A DNA stretch of 64,000 bases, from NCBI RefSeq assembly GCF_002850745.1, contig NZ_KZ559469.1, forward strand, positions 373,846 to 437,845. Direction: 5' to 3'. A program made the position numbers and the translations under genes. The notes under the pieces are model-generated. The model was not told the DNA's origin, made no database searches, and saw only the letters and a list, made by a program, of their open reading frames with translations. The first letter of the stretch is position 1, and every line of letters begins with the position of its first letter. The stretch is from Nonomuraea indica (lineage in GTDB: Bacteria > Actinomycetota > Actinomycetes > Streptosporangiales > Streptosporangiaceae). Below, one piece after another: positions 35,096 through 43,640 of this stretch.

Positions 35096-35680
35096 GGTCA
35101 GGGTATTCCTGGCGGCCCTGGCCTAGCAGAGAGGGGTCGAAGAACTCCGGCAGCCCTTCCTCGGCGAGCTCCCCCGTCGCTAGATCGACGCGGTGCCCCT
35201 GCGGCTCCCAGTCGTTGTGCCGGTGTGCCACCAGAAGTCCCGGCCGTCGTGGAACCTGTGGCCGTTCGGGCCAACCCGCCGCTCGCCGGGGCCGAGGGCC
35301 TGGTGCCCCCTGAACCGCCGACCGTCCGCCGTCCTGACGCTCACCCGCCCGTCCTCGGGCACCTCCTCCAGCAGCCCGGCCCGCCCCTCCACGCGGAACC
35401 ACCAGGTGCCGCAGGCAGGCCCGCCACCAGGGGTCGGGCCACACCCCGGCGAGGAGTCCGGCAGGCACCGGCAGCCCGTTCAGCATCCATGACTCCACGG
35501 TGGGGCGGCACCCCTTTTCGTGACCGTCCAGGTGCTCAAGCAGCGCCGCGAACTGCTCACTGACCGGGCTGGACCACGGCCCTGGGCACGGACGCCAGCA
35601 GCTGGCCGCCGGTCTTCCTGCAGCGCAGGGTCATCCCGTCCAGCGCCGGCTCGTGGCCGCGGACGGTGCGGACTCACATG
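35095..35680 (-). pseudogene. DUF4132-like gene remnant with several frameshifts
   Basis: Minus-strand fragments in changing frames read LDGMTLRCRKTGGQLLASVPRAVVQ, then EQFAALLEHLDGHEKGCRPTVESWMLNGLPVPAGLLAGVWPDPWWRACLRHLVV, then GLLEEVPEDGRVSVRTADGRRF and finally GHRVDLATGELAEEGLPEFFDPSLLG. The central block matches the DUF4132 pattern 'C..TVE.WML.GLPVP...L..VWPD..WR..LRDLVV'. DUF4132 proteins are large and of unknown function, often with WGR or MolR partners. Only a fragment is left inside the transposon-like segment. Confidence 0.55.
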
Positions 35681-35852
35681 AGGGGAATCGTCATGGCGAC
35701 GACTATGTCGGCGGGCACCGACAATCGTCCCGGTCTCTAACCCCGGAGGGTGCTTGATCACGGTTTGGTGTCGCGCGACTGAATGATCTTGACGTGGGAG
35801 CACCCATGAGACGTTATTAGAACATATTTTCCCATCCCGGCAGGAGGCTCTC

Positions 35853-37502
35853 GTGTCCCCATCCCTGGTTCGCCGATTAGCCGCTTACTGCGGCGCCGCC
35901 GGCCTGATCACCGGCCTGCTCACCGTCACGGCCCCCGCCGCCTCGGCGGCCGGCACCACCACCGACCTCGGGGTCACCGACGCCTACACCGCCGACCTGG
36001 CCGTCGGCGGCGGCCGGGTGTTCGTTCCCTCCGGCGACCGCATCATCGTGGCCGGCACTGACGGAAACCTCACCGGCGGTGTCGTCACCGGCCTGCCCGG
36101 CGTCCAAGAGTTGGCCGTGAACGCGGACGGTACCCGCCTGTACGCGGCTCTCACCGGCTCGAACGAGGTCGCCGAGATCGACACCGCGAGCCTCGCCGTC
36201 ACCCGCCGGATCGACCTGTCGGCCCACCCCTGCCCGTCCACCCTGGCGTTGCTGGGCGAGCGGCTGTGGGTGGGGCACGGATGCGACAACGGCCCCGGCG
36301 GCGTCGTCGGCCTGGATCTCAGCGCGAGCGCCCCGGCGCCCGTGGCGGTCGGGGGCGAGCACCTGCGACCTCCCGTGCTCGCGGCCGCCGGCGACACGCT
36401 CGTGGTCGGCCGGACCGCCCTGCACCACGCCGACATGCTGGTCTACGACATCGGTGACGGCGCCCCCGCGCTGCGCGGCACGATCGACGGAGATGAGTGG
36501 CGCATGGACTACCTGCGCGACCTCACCCTGAGCTCCGACGGCGGCACCCTGTTCAGCGCGGCCGGCACCCCCGGTCACTTCACCAGGTACGACACCAGGA
36601 CCCTGGCGGCGACCGGCACCTACGGCGACGGCTGGGACGGGTATCCGTCGGCCGTGGCGCTCGGCTCGGGCGGCGCTTACCTCGCCGCGGGACGCCAGTG
36701 GGGCAGCACCGACCTCACCCTCTACGACGCGGCGACGGGCGCGGAGCTGTTCGCAGCCGACCAGCCGGACGCCGAACTGCTCCCAGACGGCGTCGCGTTC
36801 TCCGGCACGGACGTCTTCGCACTGCTGCGCAGCTCCACGGACCGGCTGCTGCTGTGGCGGGTGACGGGCGTCGCGCTACCGGCCACCAAGCTCACGGTGA
36901 CGGCCCCCGCGGACGCGTACGCCGGCTCGCCGATCACCGTCGAGGGGCGGCTCACCCGCGCCGACGGCGAGGCGCTCGGGCTCAAGCCGCTCACGGTGAT
37001 CCAGTACCTGCCCGGCTGGACGAAACTGCCGATCACCGGCGTGACGACGCGGCAGGACGGCACGTTCACCTTCCAGGACACGCCCGTCTTCGAGCTGCCG
37101 CCGTACATCGGCGAGGTGATCTACTGGGTGTTCTGGGACGGCGACGACGGCCACCGCCGCAGCAGCGCCTCCGTCACCGTGACGGTCAAGCGCGAAGCCA
37201 CGCTCACCCTGACAGGGCCGCAGGCCGGCGTCGCCGGCACGGCCGTGGAGCTGAGCGGCGTCCTGACGGCGGGCGACAGGCCGCCCTCTCCGGGGTCCAC
37301 GCTCACCGTGCAGCGCACCCTGTACGTCAAGGGCACCAGTGGTAAGACCGTCAAGCTCCCGCCGGTGAGGGTGAACGCCGACGGCACGTACACGTTCACC
37401 GACACGCCCGCCAACGCCGGCAGCTACAGCTACCTCGCGAGCTATGCGGGGGATGGCGGGACCGGACCGGCCCAGGCCACCCATCAGATCACCGTCAAGT
37501 GA
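35853..37502 (+). CDS. Secreted beta-propeller protein with two Ig-like domains
   Basis: 549 residues, GTG at 35853 after GGAGG (35841-35845). The signal peptide (MSPSLVRRLAAYCGAAGLITGLLTVTAPAASAA) is cut near residue 33. Residues 35-345 are propeller blades (GVQELAVNADGTRLYAALTGSNEVAEIDTASLAVTRRID; DLTLSSDGGTLFSAAG; DLTLYDAATGAELF). Two Ig/Big-type repeats follow (LTVTAPADAYAGSPITVEGRLTRADG... and LTLTGPQAGVAGTAVELSGVLTAGDRPP...). Exported, probably binding cell wall, polymer or a partner protein; no enzymatic motif. It is the only intact gene inside the IS701-bounded segment and thus may have been carried as a passenger. Confidence 0.88.
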   Translation: MSPSLVRRLAAYCGAAGLITGLLTVTAPAASAAGTTTDLGVTDAYTADLAVGGGRVFVPSGDRIIVAGTDGNLTGGVVTGLPGVQELAVNADGTRLYAALTGSNEVAEIDTASLAVTRRIDLSAHPCPSTLALLGERLWVGHGCDNGPGGVVGLDLSASAPAPVAVGGEHLRPPVLAAAGDTLVVGRTALHHADMLVYDIGDGAPALRGTIDGDEWRMDYLRDLTLSSDGGTLFSAAGTPGHFTRYDTRTLAATGTYGDGWDGYPSAVALGSGGAYLAAGRQWGSTDLTLYDAATGAELFAADQPDAELLPDGVAFSGTDVFALLRSSTDRLLLWRVTGVALPATKLTVTAPADAYAGSPITVEGRLTRADGEALGLKPLTVIQYLPGWTKLPITGVTTRQDGTFTFQDTPVFELPPYIGEVIYWVFWDGDDGHRRSSASVTVTVKREATLTLTGPQAGVAGTAVELSGVLTAGDRPPSPGSTLTVQRTLYVKGTSGKTVKLPPVRVNADGTYTFTDTPANAGSYSYLASYAGDGGTGPAQATHQITVK

Positions 37503-37665
37503 CCCGACGACCGGGCCCGGCCGCCGGGCCGGGCACCTCGGCCGGGATCCGGTGGTGACTCACCAGGCCCCGCCGACGTGTTCCAGGACCCATCAGGGTC
37601 TACGCTGTGGCTCGCGGCCACCGCGCGATCAATCGGAGTCTGTGAAGACATCTGAAGATCGCGTG

Positions 37666-37995
37666 ATGGCCGTGGCCGACACTGTAGACCCTGACGGCTG
37701 GAGGGTCACCTGCAACGACCTGATGGGCCGGATCGCGAACCGTTTCGGCCGCATCGAGCCGCGTCGCACCGCCCACCGCCTACGTCCGCGGGCTGCTGTC
37801 GGATCTGGAACGCAAGAACTGCTGGAACCTTGCCGAATACGCCGGGCTGAGTGTCCCCCAGACGATGCAACGGCTGCTGCGCACCGCGTGCTGGGACGCC
37901 GACGCCGTACGTGACGACGTGCGCGGCTATGTGATCGAGCAACTCGGCCCCGACGGGGTGCTGATTCGGCCGGGGTGCAGCGGGGACCTCAACTT
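37666..37995 (+). pseudogene. IS701-type transposase N-terminal remnant (copy B)
   Basis: MAVADTVDPDGWRVTCNDLMGRIANRFGRIEPRRTA, one extra base, then AYVRGLLSDLERKNCWNLAEYAGLSVPQTMQRLLRTACWDADAVRDDVRGYVIEQLGPDGVLI, after which homology ends before the DDE residues. Better preserved than copy A. Upstream, 37590-37700 forms a large imperfect palindrome made of the right repeat of the first element and the left end of this one. Confidence 0.82.
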
Positions 37996-38243
37996 GGACA
38001 CCAACGGCGACACCACCTGGCCGTTGACATGCCGCAGCCAGGTGGCGTCGCTGAGCATCCAGAAGGCATCTACGGACTGTGTTCACCGGGGAGGTGGATG
38101 CGCGTGGGCGATCATCCACCACTCTTCTGTCCTCGAGCCAAGCCGGAGCCGAGTGCGTGTGATGGCTCCTTGATCCCATGGGAACGTAATGGGAACGATC
38201 AGCCGTGGACGTCCGCTGACAGTCGTAGACAGCCGGACAGAAC

Positions 38244-38286
38244 AAAGAGGCCCCTCACCGCGTTTCCGCTGGTGAAGGGCCTCTTT
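38244..38286 (-). terminator. Terminator of tRNA-Tyr
   Basis: AAAGAGGCCCCTCACC (38244-38259) pairs with GGTGAAGGGCCTCTTT (38271-38286) with one mismatch around an 11-base loop, and lies nine bases after the 3' end of the tRNA. On the minus strand it ends in a short T/A tract. It has been duplicated with the tRNA half at 2641 and 27813. Confidence 0.8.
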
Positions 38287-38295
38287 CTGCTGGTG

Positions 38296-38377
38296 TGGCA
38301 GGTGCAAGGTTCGAACTTGCGTAGGCTGAGCCGACGGTTTTACAGACCGCTCCCTTTGGCCACTCGGGCAACCTGCC
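38296..38377 (-). tRNA. tRNA-Tyr (GTA)
   Basis: 82 bases on the minus strand. Acceptor GGCAGGT (from 38377) pairs with ACCTGCC; D-arm region CCCGAGTGGCCAAAGGG; anticodon stem-loop GCGGT-CTGTAAA-ACCGT gives anticodon GTA; a long variable arm of type II (CGGCTCAGCCTACG); T-arm CAAG-GTTCGAAC-CTTG; discriminator A. CCA is not encoded. This is the intact target of the island elements; its 3' half is repeated three times leftward in the same orientation. Confidence 0.95.
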
Positions 38378-38625
38378 GTGCCATCCGCTCTCGCGGCGAC
38401 AGACAGAAGAATAGCGGACTTCCGGGGTGGACGTGACACCGGTTCGTCCCGAAGGGGATCTTTCTCGGGGACGGTCGGGGGCGGGCCGGGCCGGTGCGCT
38501 GCATGGGGACTGGATGCTGGCTAGGCTCGTTCGCTGGGTCCGTGTTCGTGGGATGCGCTGGGCGGTCGGCGAGGCCCGGGGCCGGGCACCGATGACATGC
38601 GTTGGCAGCTGAGAGGATGTGTGTG

Positions 38626-39117
38626 TTGGCCGATTCATCTTTCGACATCGTCAGCAAGATCGACCGGCAGGAGGTCGACAACGCACTGAACCAGACGGTC
38701 AAGGAGATCGGGCACCGGTTCGACTTCAAGGGCACGGGGGCGAGCATCGCCTGGTCTGGTCAGGACAACATCGAGATCAAGGCGAACAGCGAGGAGCGGG
38801 CTTCCGCCGCGCTGGACGTGTTCAAGGAGAAGGTGATCAAGCGGGGGCTGTCCCTGAAGATCCTGGACGCGGGTGAGCCCAAGTTGTCGGGCAAGGAGTA
38901 CCGCATGCTGGTCAGCCTGAAGGAGGGCATCGACCAGGAGCACGCCAAGAAGATCTCGAAGCTGATCCGCGACGAGGGGCCGAAGGGCGTCAAGGCGCAG
39001 ATCCAGGGCGAGGAGCTGCGGGTCAGTTCCAAGAAGAAGGACGACCTGCAGGAGGTCATCTCGTTGCTCAAGGGCAAGGACCTAGACATCGCGCTGCAGT
39101 TCGTGAACTACCGCTGA
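38626..39117 (+). CDS. YajQ family nucleotide-binding protein
   Basis: 163 residues starting TTG GCC GAT ([24 protein letters not shown]), the usual family N-terminus; GAGAGGA at 38611-38617 fits a TTG at 38626 (GTG at 38623 is an alternative). Two ferredoxin-like domains: [49 protein letters not shown] and the swapped half ending [16 protein letters not shown]. YajQ-type proteins bind nucleotides; a Xanthomonas member is a c-di-GMP receptor. The first core-genome gene to the right of the island. Confidence 0.95.
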   Translation: MADSSFDIVSKIDRQEVDNALNQTVKEIGHRFDFKGTGASIAWSGQDNIEIKANSEERASAALDVFKEKVIKRGLSLKILDAGEPKLSGKEYRMLVSLKEGIDQEHAKKISKLIRDEGPKGVKAQIQGEELRVSSKKKDDLQEVISLLKGKDLDIALQFVNYR

Positions 39118-39351
39118 CCTGGGCTTCTTCGGGGCGCTGATCGGTGTTTCGACCCCATGCGGACGGCGGAGGGCGCATCCGGGGCACATGGCCGAGCGCG
39201 CTGCTCTCCAGGGCGCGCGTCGTCTCCTGTGCTCCGGGCCGCTCCCCACGTACGTGCTGTGTGGAGCGGCTGAAGGTGCTGCTCTACCGCGAGCTCGGCT
39301 TCCAAGGTCGAGCAGCGGGTTCAGGGGGCCGGTGGTGTTGCCGTGGCCCGG

Positions 39352-40344
39352 TCAGGGGAGGACGAGTTCGCGGCGGGCCCTGGCGTAGCGGCGGCCGGGG
39401 GTGAGGGAGGCGGCGGCCCACGGCAGGGTCTCCGGCACGCGCCTGCCCGCGCTCGTCAGCAGCGTCTGCGCCCGGCTGTGGTGCCCGCTGTAGTAGAAGG
39501 CGGCTCCGAACAGGTGCATGGCCTCGGGGGCGAAGGGATGCGGCCGGGAGCCGGTGCGCCAGCTGTCCGCCGCCTCGATGAGCTCGCCGGACACGTCCGG
39601 GCGCCGGAAGCGGGCACGGAGGGCCTCGTCGGCGTCGTGGCCGGTGTAGTCGTTCTCCTGCCAGGCGATCTCGAAGTGGGCCAGGGGCAGGATGGCGGTC
39701 ACCGGGTCACCTGGCCTGGACGCGGCCACGGTTTCGCGCGCGAACGTCAGAAGCTCGTCATCCGATCCGTACCACTTCGTGCAGAGCGCCTGGGCACGGC
39801 CGTGGTGTCCGGCGTAGAGCGCCGGGTCCCGGGTGTGTAGTTCTCTCCAGATGCTGTCCAGTGCCGGGCGGCCCGCCTGGTCGCCGATCGCCTGCCACTG
39901 GAGGTGCGCCCAGGGCACGGGATCCTCCGGCAGCGCCTCGGCCGCCCGGCGCAACGGGGGTTCGGCCGTCTCCAGGGTCTCGTGGAACCGGGCGAAACGG
40001 TCGTGACCCACGTAGCGCGCGAGAGAGGCGCCACGGATGTCCCAGGCGTGCTTGACGCGCGCCGCGCCGAGCCAGAGCAGGGCGTCGGGGTCGGTCTCCG
40101 GTAACCGCGCCAGCGCGTCGGTGTGCGATCTGGCGGCGCGCGCGAGTTCCTGGACCCGGAGCGCTCGCAGGTCGTTGTCGCCGCGGGAGGCTCTGATGAG
40201 TTCGAGCCCCTGGTCGAGCCGCCCGGCCCGGACGCCGGGGAGCGCCGCGTCCAGCGCTGGGTCGTCCCATGCCTGGCCGATCCGCATGCGGGAGGCCTTC
40301 TCGAGGACGAACACGACAGCGCGCACCACATTCACCAGGACCAT
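39352..40344 (-). CDS. Hypothetical TPR-like helical repeat protein
   Basis: 330 residues, GTG/ATG start region near 40344 (MVLVNVVRAVVFVLEKASRM); an internal ATG at MRIGQAWDDP would give a shorter soluble protein. It is almost entirely helical with tetratricopeptide-like spacing: LRALRVQELARAARSHTDALARLPETDPDALLWLGAARVKHAWDIRG, PVPWAHLQWQAIGDQAGRPALDSIWRELHTRDPALYAGHHGRAQALCTKWYGSDDELLTFARE. The 'KW.GS..E...FA' motif is shared by unstudied actinobacterial proteins. No catalytic motif. Function unknown. Confidence 0.78.
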   Translation of the reverse strand: MVLVNVVRAVVFVLEKASRMRIGQAWDDPALDAALPGVRAGRLDQGLELIRASRGDNDLRALRVQELARAARSHTDALARLPETDPDALLWLGAARVKHAWDIRGASLARYVGHDRFARFHETLETAEPPLRRAAEALPEDPVPWAHLQWQAIGDQAGRPALDSIWRELHTRDPALYAGHHGRAQALCTKWYGSDDELLTFARETVAASRPGDPVTAILPLAHFEIAWQENDYTGHDADEALRARFRRPDVSGELIEAADSWRTGSRPHPFAPEAMHLFGAAFYYSGHHSRAQTLLTSAGRRVPETLPWAAASLTPGRRYARARRELVLP

Positions 40345-40429
40345 CGACGATCAATAGCGCGAGCCGCTGCGGCTGCGCAAGGCGGGTGTCCGCCACGCCG
40401 GAAGCGGGCACGCGGCTGCCGGGCCTGCC

Positions 40430-40562
40430 CCACTCAGGCGCGTCGGTCGTGCCAGGTGCGCCGGGCCCGCCCGGCCCAGGCGTGCCGGGCCCGCCCCACT
40501 CAGGCGTACCGGGCCTGCCCCCCACTCACACGCGCCGGGTCTGTCCCACACAGGCCCACCGG
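40430..40562. repeat. Degenerate GC-rich short repeats
   Basis: Alternating CCGGGC(C/T)(C/T)GCCC units separated by CACTCAGGCG or variants, about four to five times, with pieces such as GTGCCGGGCCCGCCC recurring. A frame through it reads as Gly-Pro-rich 'collagen-like' peptide, but that frame does not join the neighbouring gene. Lies between two minus-strand genes. Confidence 0.55.
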
Positions 40563-40587
40563 GTGTGCCAGGGTGTGCTGACGATGG

Positions 40588-42075
40588 TCACTGGGGGCGG
40601 AGGACGCGGGCGGCGCCGGCGATGAGGGCGGTGGCGAGGATCCAGCCGGCGATGACGAGCCCGTAGGCGAGGCCCTGCGTCCATCCCGCCGGGTCGAACA
40701 TCTCGCGTTGCCCGAAGGCCGGCAGCGGCAGGAGCAGGTCGAAGCTGTAGGCGAACGGGTCGAAGACGGGGGCCTCGTCCGGTTTGAGGGGGCGTGGGGG
40801 GTTCAGGGCGAAGGAGACGGTGCCGGCCAGCAGCAGCACGGCGAACCACACCCCGGCCAGCCACGGCCGGTAGCCGTAGCCGACGGTGATGTCGAGCAGC
40901 CGGCCCCACACCCGCAGACCGCGGCCCTGGGTGCGGCGGCGGGCCCGGAGCTTGGCGAGCTGGGCGCGGCGGGCGAGCACGTCGTTGCCGTCGCGCAGGT
41001 ACCAGGCGGCGAGCTGCTCGTACGGCTGGGGCCGGAAGCCCTCCGGGTCGCGCCCGGCCCAGTCGATGCGGCGGGCGACGCCGCTGCCGCGCAGCCGGTC
41101 GTAGGTGAGGCCGTTGAGCCGCAGCCTGCCGGGCCAGGTGTCGGGGTCATCCTCGAGGGTGCCGATGCGGGAGTAGGCGAGGCTGACGACGCCGTCGACG
41201 GGTTCGGCGGGCTTGAGCAGGAACTCGCGCACCTCCATGTGGCTGGCGTGCAGCGCGTACGGGGTGTCGGGGCTGCGTACGATGCCGCGGAAGGAGAAGG
41301 TGCCGTTGACGCGGGCGCCGCGCAGCCGGAGGCAGCCGAGCGCGGTGAAGCCGCGGGTGCAGTGCACGGCGCCCTCGACGACCATGTCGTCGGCGCTGAG
41401 GGCGCGCCCGCCGGGGTTGCGCAGGACGGCCCCTTCGAGGTTGAGGTCGCCGTTGACGCGGCTGCCGGCGAGGCGGACTCCGCCGGTGATGTCGGCGTTG
41501 CGCAGGGTCGCACCGCTTTCCACCACCATGGAGCCGGCGGACAGCGCCCAGACGTCGTCGGCGGTGATGCGGGTGCCGGCCAGCCACAGCCCGCTCTCGA
41601 ACTGGGCGCGGGCGAGGCGAACGGTGCCGGTGACGGTGGAGCCGGACAGGCTGAGGTGTCCGGCGACGCGCATGCCGCCGCCGTTGAGGCCGGGCAGCGC
41701 GCAGTCGGTCAGCCGCACGGAGCGGGTGGTGGTGCCCGTGAGCAGGACGGGTTCGTCGAGGTGGCAGCCCTTGAGGTCGAGTTCGTGGCCGACGGCGCCG
41801 CCGATGATGGCGAGGGACCCGGTGATCCGGGCCCCGCGTAACCGGACGGCGGCGACGGAGCCGGGCGCGGCCTCACGGGCACCCAGCAGCAACGAGGTGA
41901 TCACCTCGGCGCGGACGGTCCGCTCGGGGCCCCAGGTGTCGCCGTCCTTGGGCGCGTTGTGGCCCGCCGCGGCGTCCGGCCCGGACGGGACGGGACCGAG
42001 CTCCACGGTCTCGCCGGCGGGGAAGGCGTTCCACAGCGTGCGCTCGGCCTCGGTGAGGCGTGGAGATCGGGCCAT
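40588..42075 (-). CDS. Membrane protein with pentapeptide-like beta-helix domain
   Basis: 495 residues, ATG at 42075. After a short N-terminal helix, residues 60-330 consist of regularly spaced hydrophobic turns (VRLRGARITGSLAIIGG, LDLKGCHLDEPVLLTG, LSLSGSTVTGTVRLARAQFESGLWLAGTRITADDVW, ADITGGVRLAGSRVNGDLNLEGAVLRN), a right-handed beta-helix of pentapeptide/bactofilin-like type. A helical linker (YEQLAAWYLRDGNDVLARRAQLAKLRARRR) is followed by membrane helices (LAGVWFAVLLLAGTVSFAL; LAYGLVIAGWILATALIAGAARVL) with an ion-channel-like loop (FDPFAYSFDLLLPLPAFG). Role unknown; common in Streptomyces and relatives as 'oxidoreductase/membrane' annotations without evidence. Confidence 0.85.
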   Translation of the reverse strand: MARSPRLTEAERTLWNAFPAGETVELGPVPSGPDAAAGHNAPKDGDTWGPERTVRAEVITSLLLGAREAAPGSVAAVRLRGARITGSLAIIGGAVGHELDLKGCHLDEPVLLTGTTTRSVRLTDCALPGLNGGGMRVAGHLSLSGSTVTGTVRLARAQFESGLWLAGTRITADDVWALSAGSMVVESGATLRNADITGGVRLAGSRVNGDLNLEGAVLRNPGGRALSADDMVVEGAVHCTRGFTALGCLRLRGARVNGTFSFRGIVRSPDTPYALHASHMEVREFLLKPAEPVDGVVSLAYSRIGTLEDDPDTWPGRLRLNGLTYDRLRGSGVARRIDWAGRDPEGFRPQPYEQLAAWYLRDGNDVLARRAQLAKLRARRRTQGRGLRVWGRLLDITVGYGYRPWLAGVWFAVLLLAGTVSFALNPPRPLKPDEAPVFDPFAYSFDLLLPLPAFGQREMFDPAGWTQGLAYGLVIAGWILATALIAGAARVLRPQ

Positions 42076-42117
42076 GACGTCGATTATGTCCGCAGACGGC
42101 AGGCCGCCAGATGGCGC

Positions 42118-42205
42118 GGGTGGCAGGGGGGTTGCGGGGGTGGTCACGAGGGTGGCGGGGGTGGCGGGGGTGGTCACGGGGGGGTGGCTCGGGTGGCGCG
42201 TCGCG
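42118..42205 (+). repeat. G-rich tandem repeats upstream of the M14 peptidase gene
   Basis: Repeats of GTGGCGGGGGTGGTCACGGG type, about four imperfect copies, with many runs of three to seven G on the plus strand. It could form G-quadruplex structures in the leader or promoter of the gene at 42256, opposite the start region of the beta-helix gene. Confidence 0.6.
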
Positions 42206-42255
42206 TTCCGGGCTGGGTGGGACGCGGTGCCCCGGCCCCGGGTGAGACTGGGGAC

Positions 42256-43605
42256 GTGCTCGACGCGACTCTCCTCTCCGAACTCGACACCGTCCCCGGC
42301 TTCGACCGGTTCGCCACCGTGGACGAGGTCCACGCCGTCCTCACCCGGCTGGCGGCCGACCATCCCGGCGTGGCGTCGCTGCGCCGCATCGGCACCTCCC
42401 GGCTCGGCGACCCGCTGCTCTGCCTGACCGTGGGCGACGGGCCGCGCCACGCGATCGTCGCGGCCGGGCCGCACCCCAACGAGCCCATCGGCGGCCTGAC
42501 CGTCTCGCACCTGGCCATGCGGCTGTGCGAGGACGCGGGCCTGCGCCGCGCCACCGGCCGCACCTGGCACATCGTGGGCTGCCTCGACCCCGACGGCACC
42601 CGGCTGAACGAGGGCTGGTTCGCCGGGCCGTTCACCAGGACCCACTACGCCAGGCACTTCTACCGGCCGGCGGGCGACGAGCAGGTCGAGTGGACCTTCC
42701 CGTTCGCCTACAAGCGGGCCTACTTCGACCGGGTGCTGCCGGAGACGCTGGCGCTGATGCGGCTGATCGACGACACCCGGCCGGCGTTCATGACCACCCT
42801 GCACAACGGCGAGACGGGCGGCGTCTTCTACTACCTGAACCGGCCCGAGCCCGAGCTGCAGGCCGTGCTCAAGGCCCTGCCCGGCAGGTACGGCGTGCCG
42901 CTGCACGCGGGCGAGCCGGAACATCCGTCGGTCCGCCGGCTGGAGCGGGCCGTCTACCTGGCGCCCCGGATGCAGGACGCCTACGACTACCTGGAGGCGC
43001 TCGGGCAGGACCCCACCGAGCACATCGGCGGCGCCGCCAGCGACTCCTACATCGCCAGGTACGGCACTCTCGGCCTGACCGCCGAGGTGCCCTACTGGAC
43101 CAGCGCCTCGGCGGACGACACGTCGCCGACCGGCCGGCTCTACCGTGACCTGGTGCGCGACCAGGCGGCCGGCCTGCGGGCCGCGTTCGAGGTGCTGGAC
43201 GAGACGCTGACGGCGGTGGCCGGTGACCTGGTGACCCGGTCGCCGTTCCTGCGGGCCAGCCGGAGCTTCGTGCCGATGCTCGCCGGGATGGCGGCCACCG
43301 ACGAGGGCCGCGCCGGCGCGCCGGAGAACGAGCGGCCGGCCACGGTGGCCGAGGTGTCCTCCAGCCGCGACCTGCTGCACAGCATGCGGCTGCGGTTCGG
43401 CGGGATGCTGCTGCGGGCGCTGGAGGGCGAGCTGGCCGTGGGCAACGGCACGCCGGTGATCCGGGCGCGGGCGCGGACGCTGGCGGAGACGTACGCCAGG
43501 TGGTGCGCGGAGGCGGAGTCGGGCGCGGAGGAGGAGCCGATCCCGATCCGTCACCTGGTGTCCATCCAGTACGGCGCCATCCTGGCGGGCGCCGCGCACG
43601 CCTGA
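42256..43605 (+). CDS. M14 family metallocarboxypeptidase
   Basis: 449 residues, GTG at 42256. Zinc ligands H73 and E76 in AAGPHPNEPIGG and H183 in MTTLHNGETGG; substrate-carboxylate Arg in DPDGTRLNEGW (R116); the catalytic Glu probably in GLTAEVPYW. No signal peptide, so cytoplasmic or non-classically released. M14 enzymes remove C-terminal residues from peptides, or amide-linked groups; the long C-terminal helical extension after 300 is typical of the uncharacterised actinomycete subgroup. Divergent from the beta-helix membrane protein. Confidence 0.88.
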   Translation: MLDATLLSELDTVPGFDRFATVDEVHAVLTRLAADHPGVASLRRIGTSRLGDPLLCLTVGDGPRHAIVAAGPHPNEPIGGLTVSHLAMRLCEDAGLRRATGRTWHIVGCLDPDGTRLNEGWFAGPFTRTHYARHFYRPAGDEQVEWTFPFAYKRAYFDRVLPETLALMRLIDDTRPAFMTTLHNGETGGVFYYLNRPEPELQAVLKALPGRYGVPLHAGEPEHPSVRRLERAVYLAPRMQDAYDYLEALGQDPTEHIGGAASDSYIARYGTLGLTAEVPYWTSASADDTSPTGRLYRDLVRDQAAGLRAAFEVLDETLTAVAGDLVTRSPFLRASRSFVPMLAGMAATDEGRAGAPENERPATVAEVSSSRDLLHSMRLRFGGMLLRALEGELAVGNGTPVIRARARTLAETYARWCAEAESGAEEEPIPIRHLVSIQYGAILAGAAHA

Positions 43606-43640
43606 GCCGGCGGCTCGGCTCAGGAGGCCGGCCATCGGGT

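Larger units (their letters stand above)
34822..37630. mobile_element. IS701-type element remnant bounded by 41-bp inverted repeats, with passenger gene
   Basis: 34822-34862 and 37590-37630 are inverted copies of each other, 41 bases with two mismatches (central part GCGGTGGCCGCGAGCCACAG). The interior holds the first codons of an IS701-type transposase, a shattered DUF4132-like gene and an intact secreted-protein gene. A second transposase remnant in the same orientation starts just outside the right repeat. It resembles a transposon that lost its transposase and kept a passenger. Confidence 0.6.
2255..38345. mobile_element. Composite genomic island accreted at tRNA-Tyr
   Basis: The span runs from the point where the hydratase-like gene is broken to the intact tRNA-Tyr. 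It contains four copies of the tRNA-Tyr 3' half (one intact tRNA, three partial), a half tRNA-Lys-like site, two integrase remnants, ISL3, IS5 and IS701-type elements, and several truncated genes. Partial tRNA copies in the same orientation as the intact gene are the signature of repeated site-specific integration at one tRNA gene. Exact internal element borders cannot be fixed by eye. Confidence 0.7.

Noticed and set aside
39758..40525. Collagen-like Gly-Pro protein start on the minus strand
   Set aside because: The Gly-Pro stretch comes from short GC-rich repeats and is in a different frame from the neighbouring real gene; no start context.
40588..43635. One 1000-residue protein spanning the beta-helix gene and the complement of the M14 gene
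   Set aside because: Only the part from 42075 downstream has coding character; the upstream part is antisense to the M14 peptidase.
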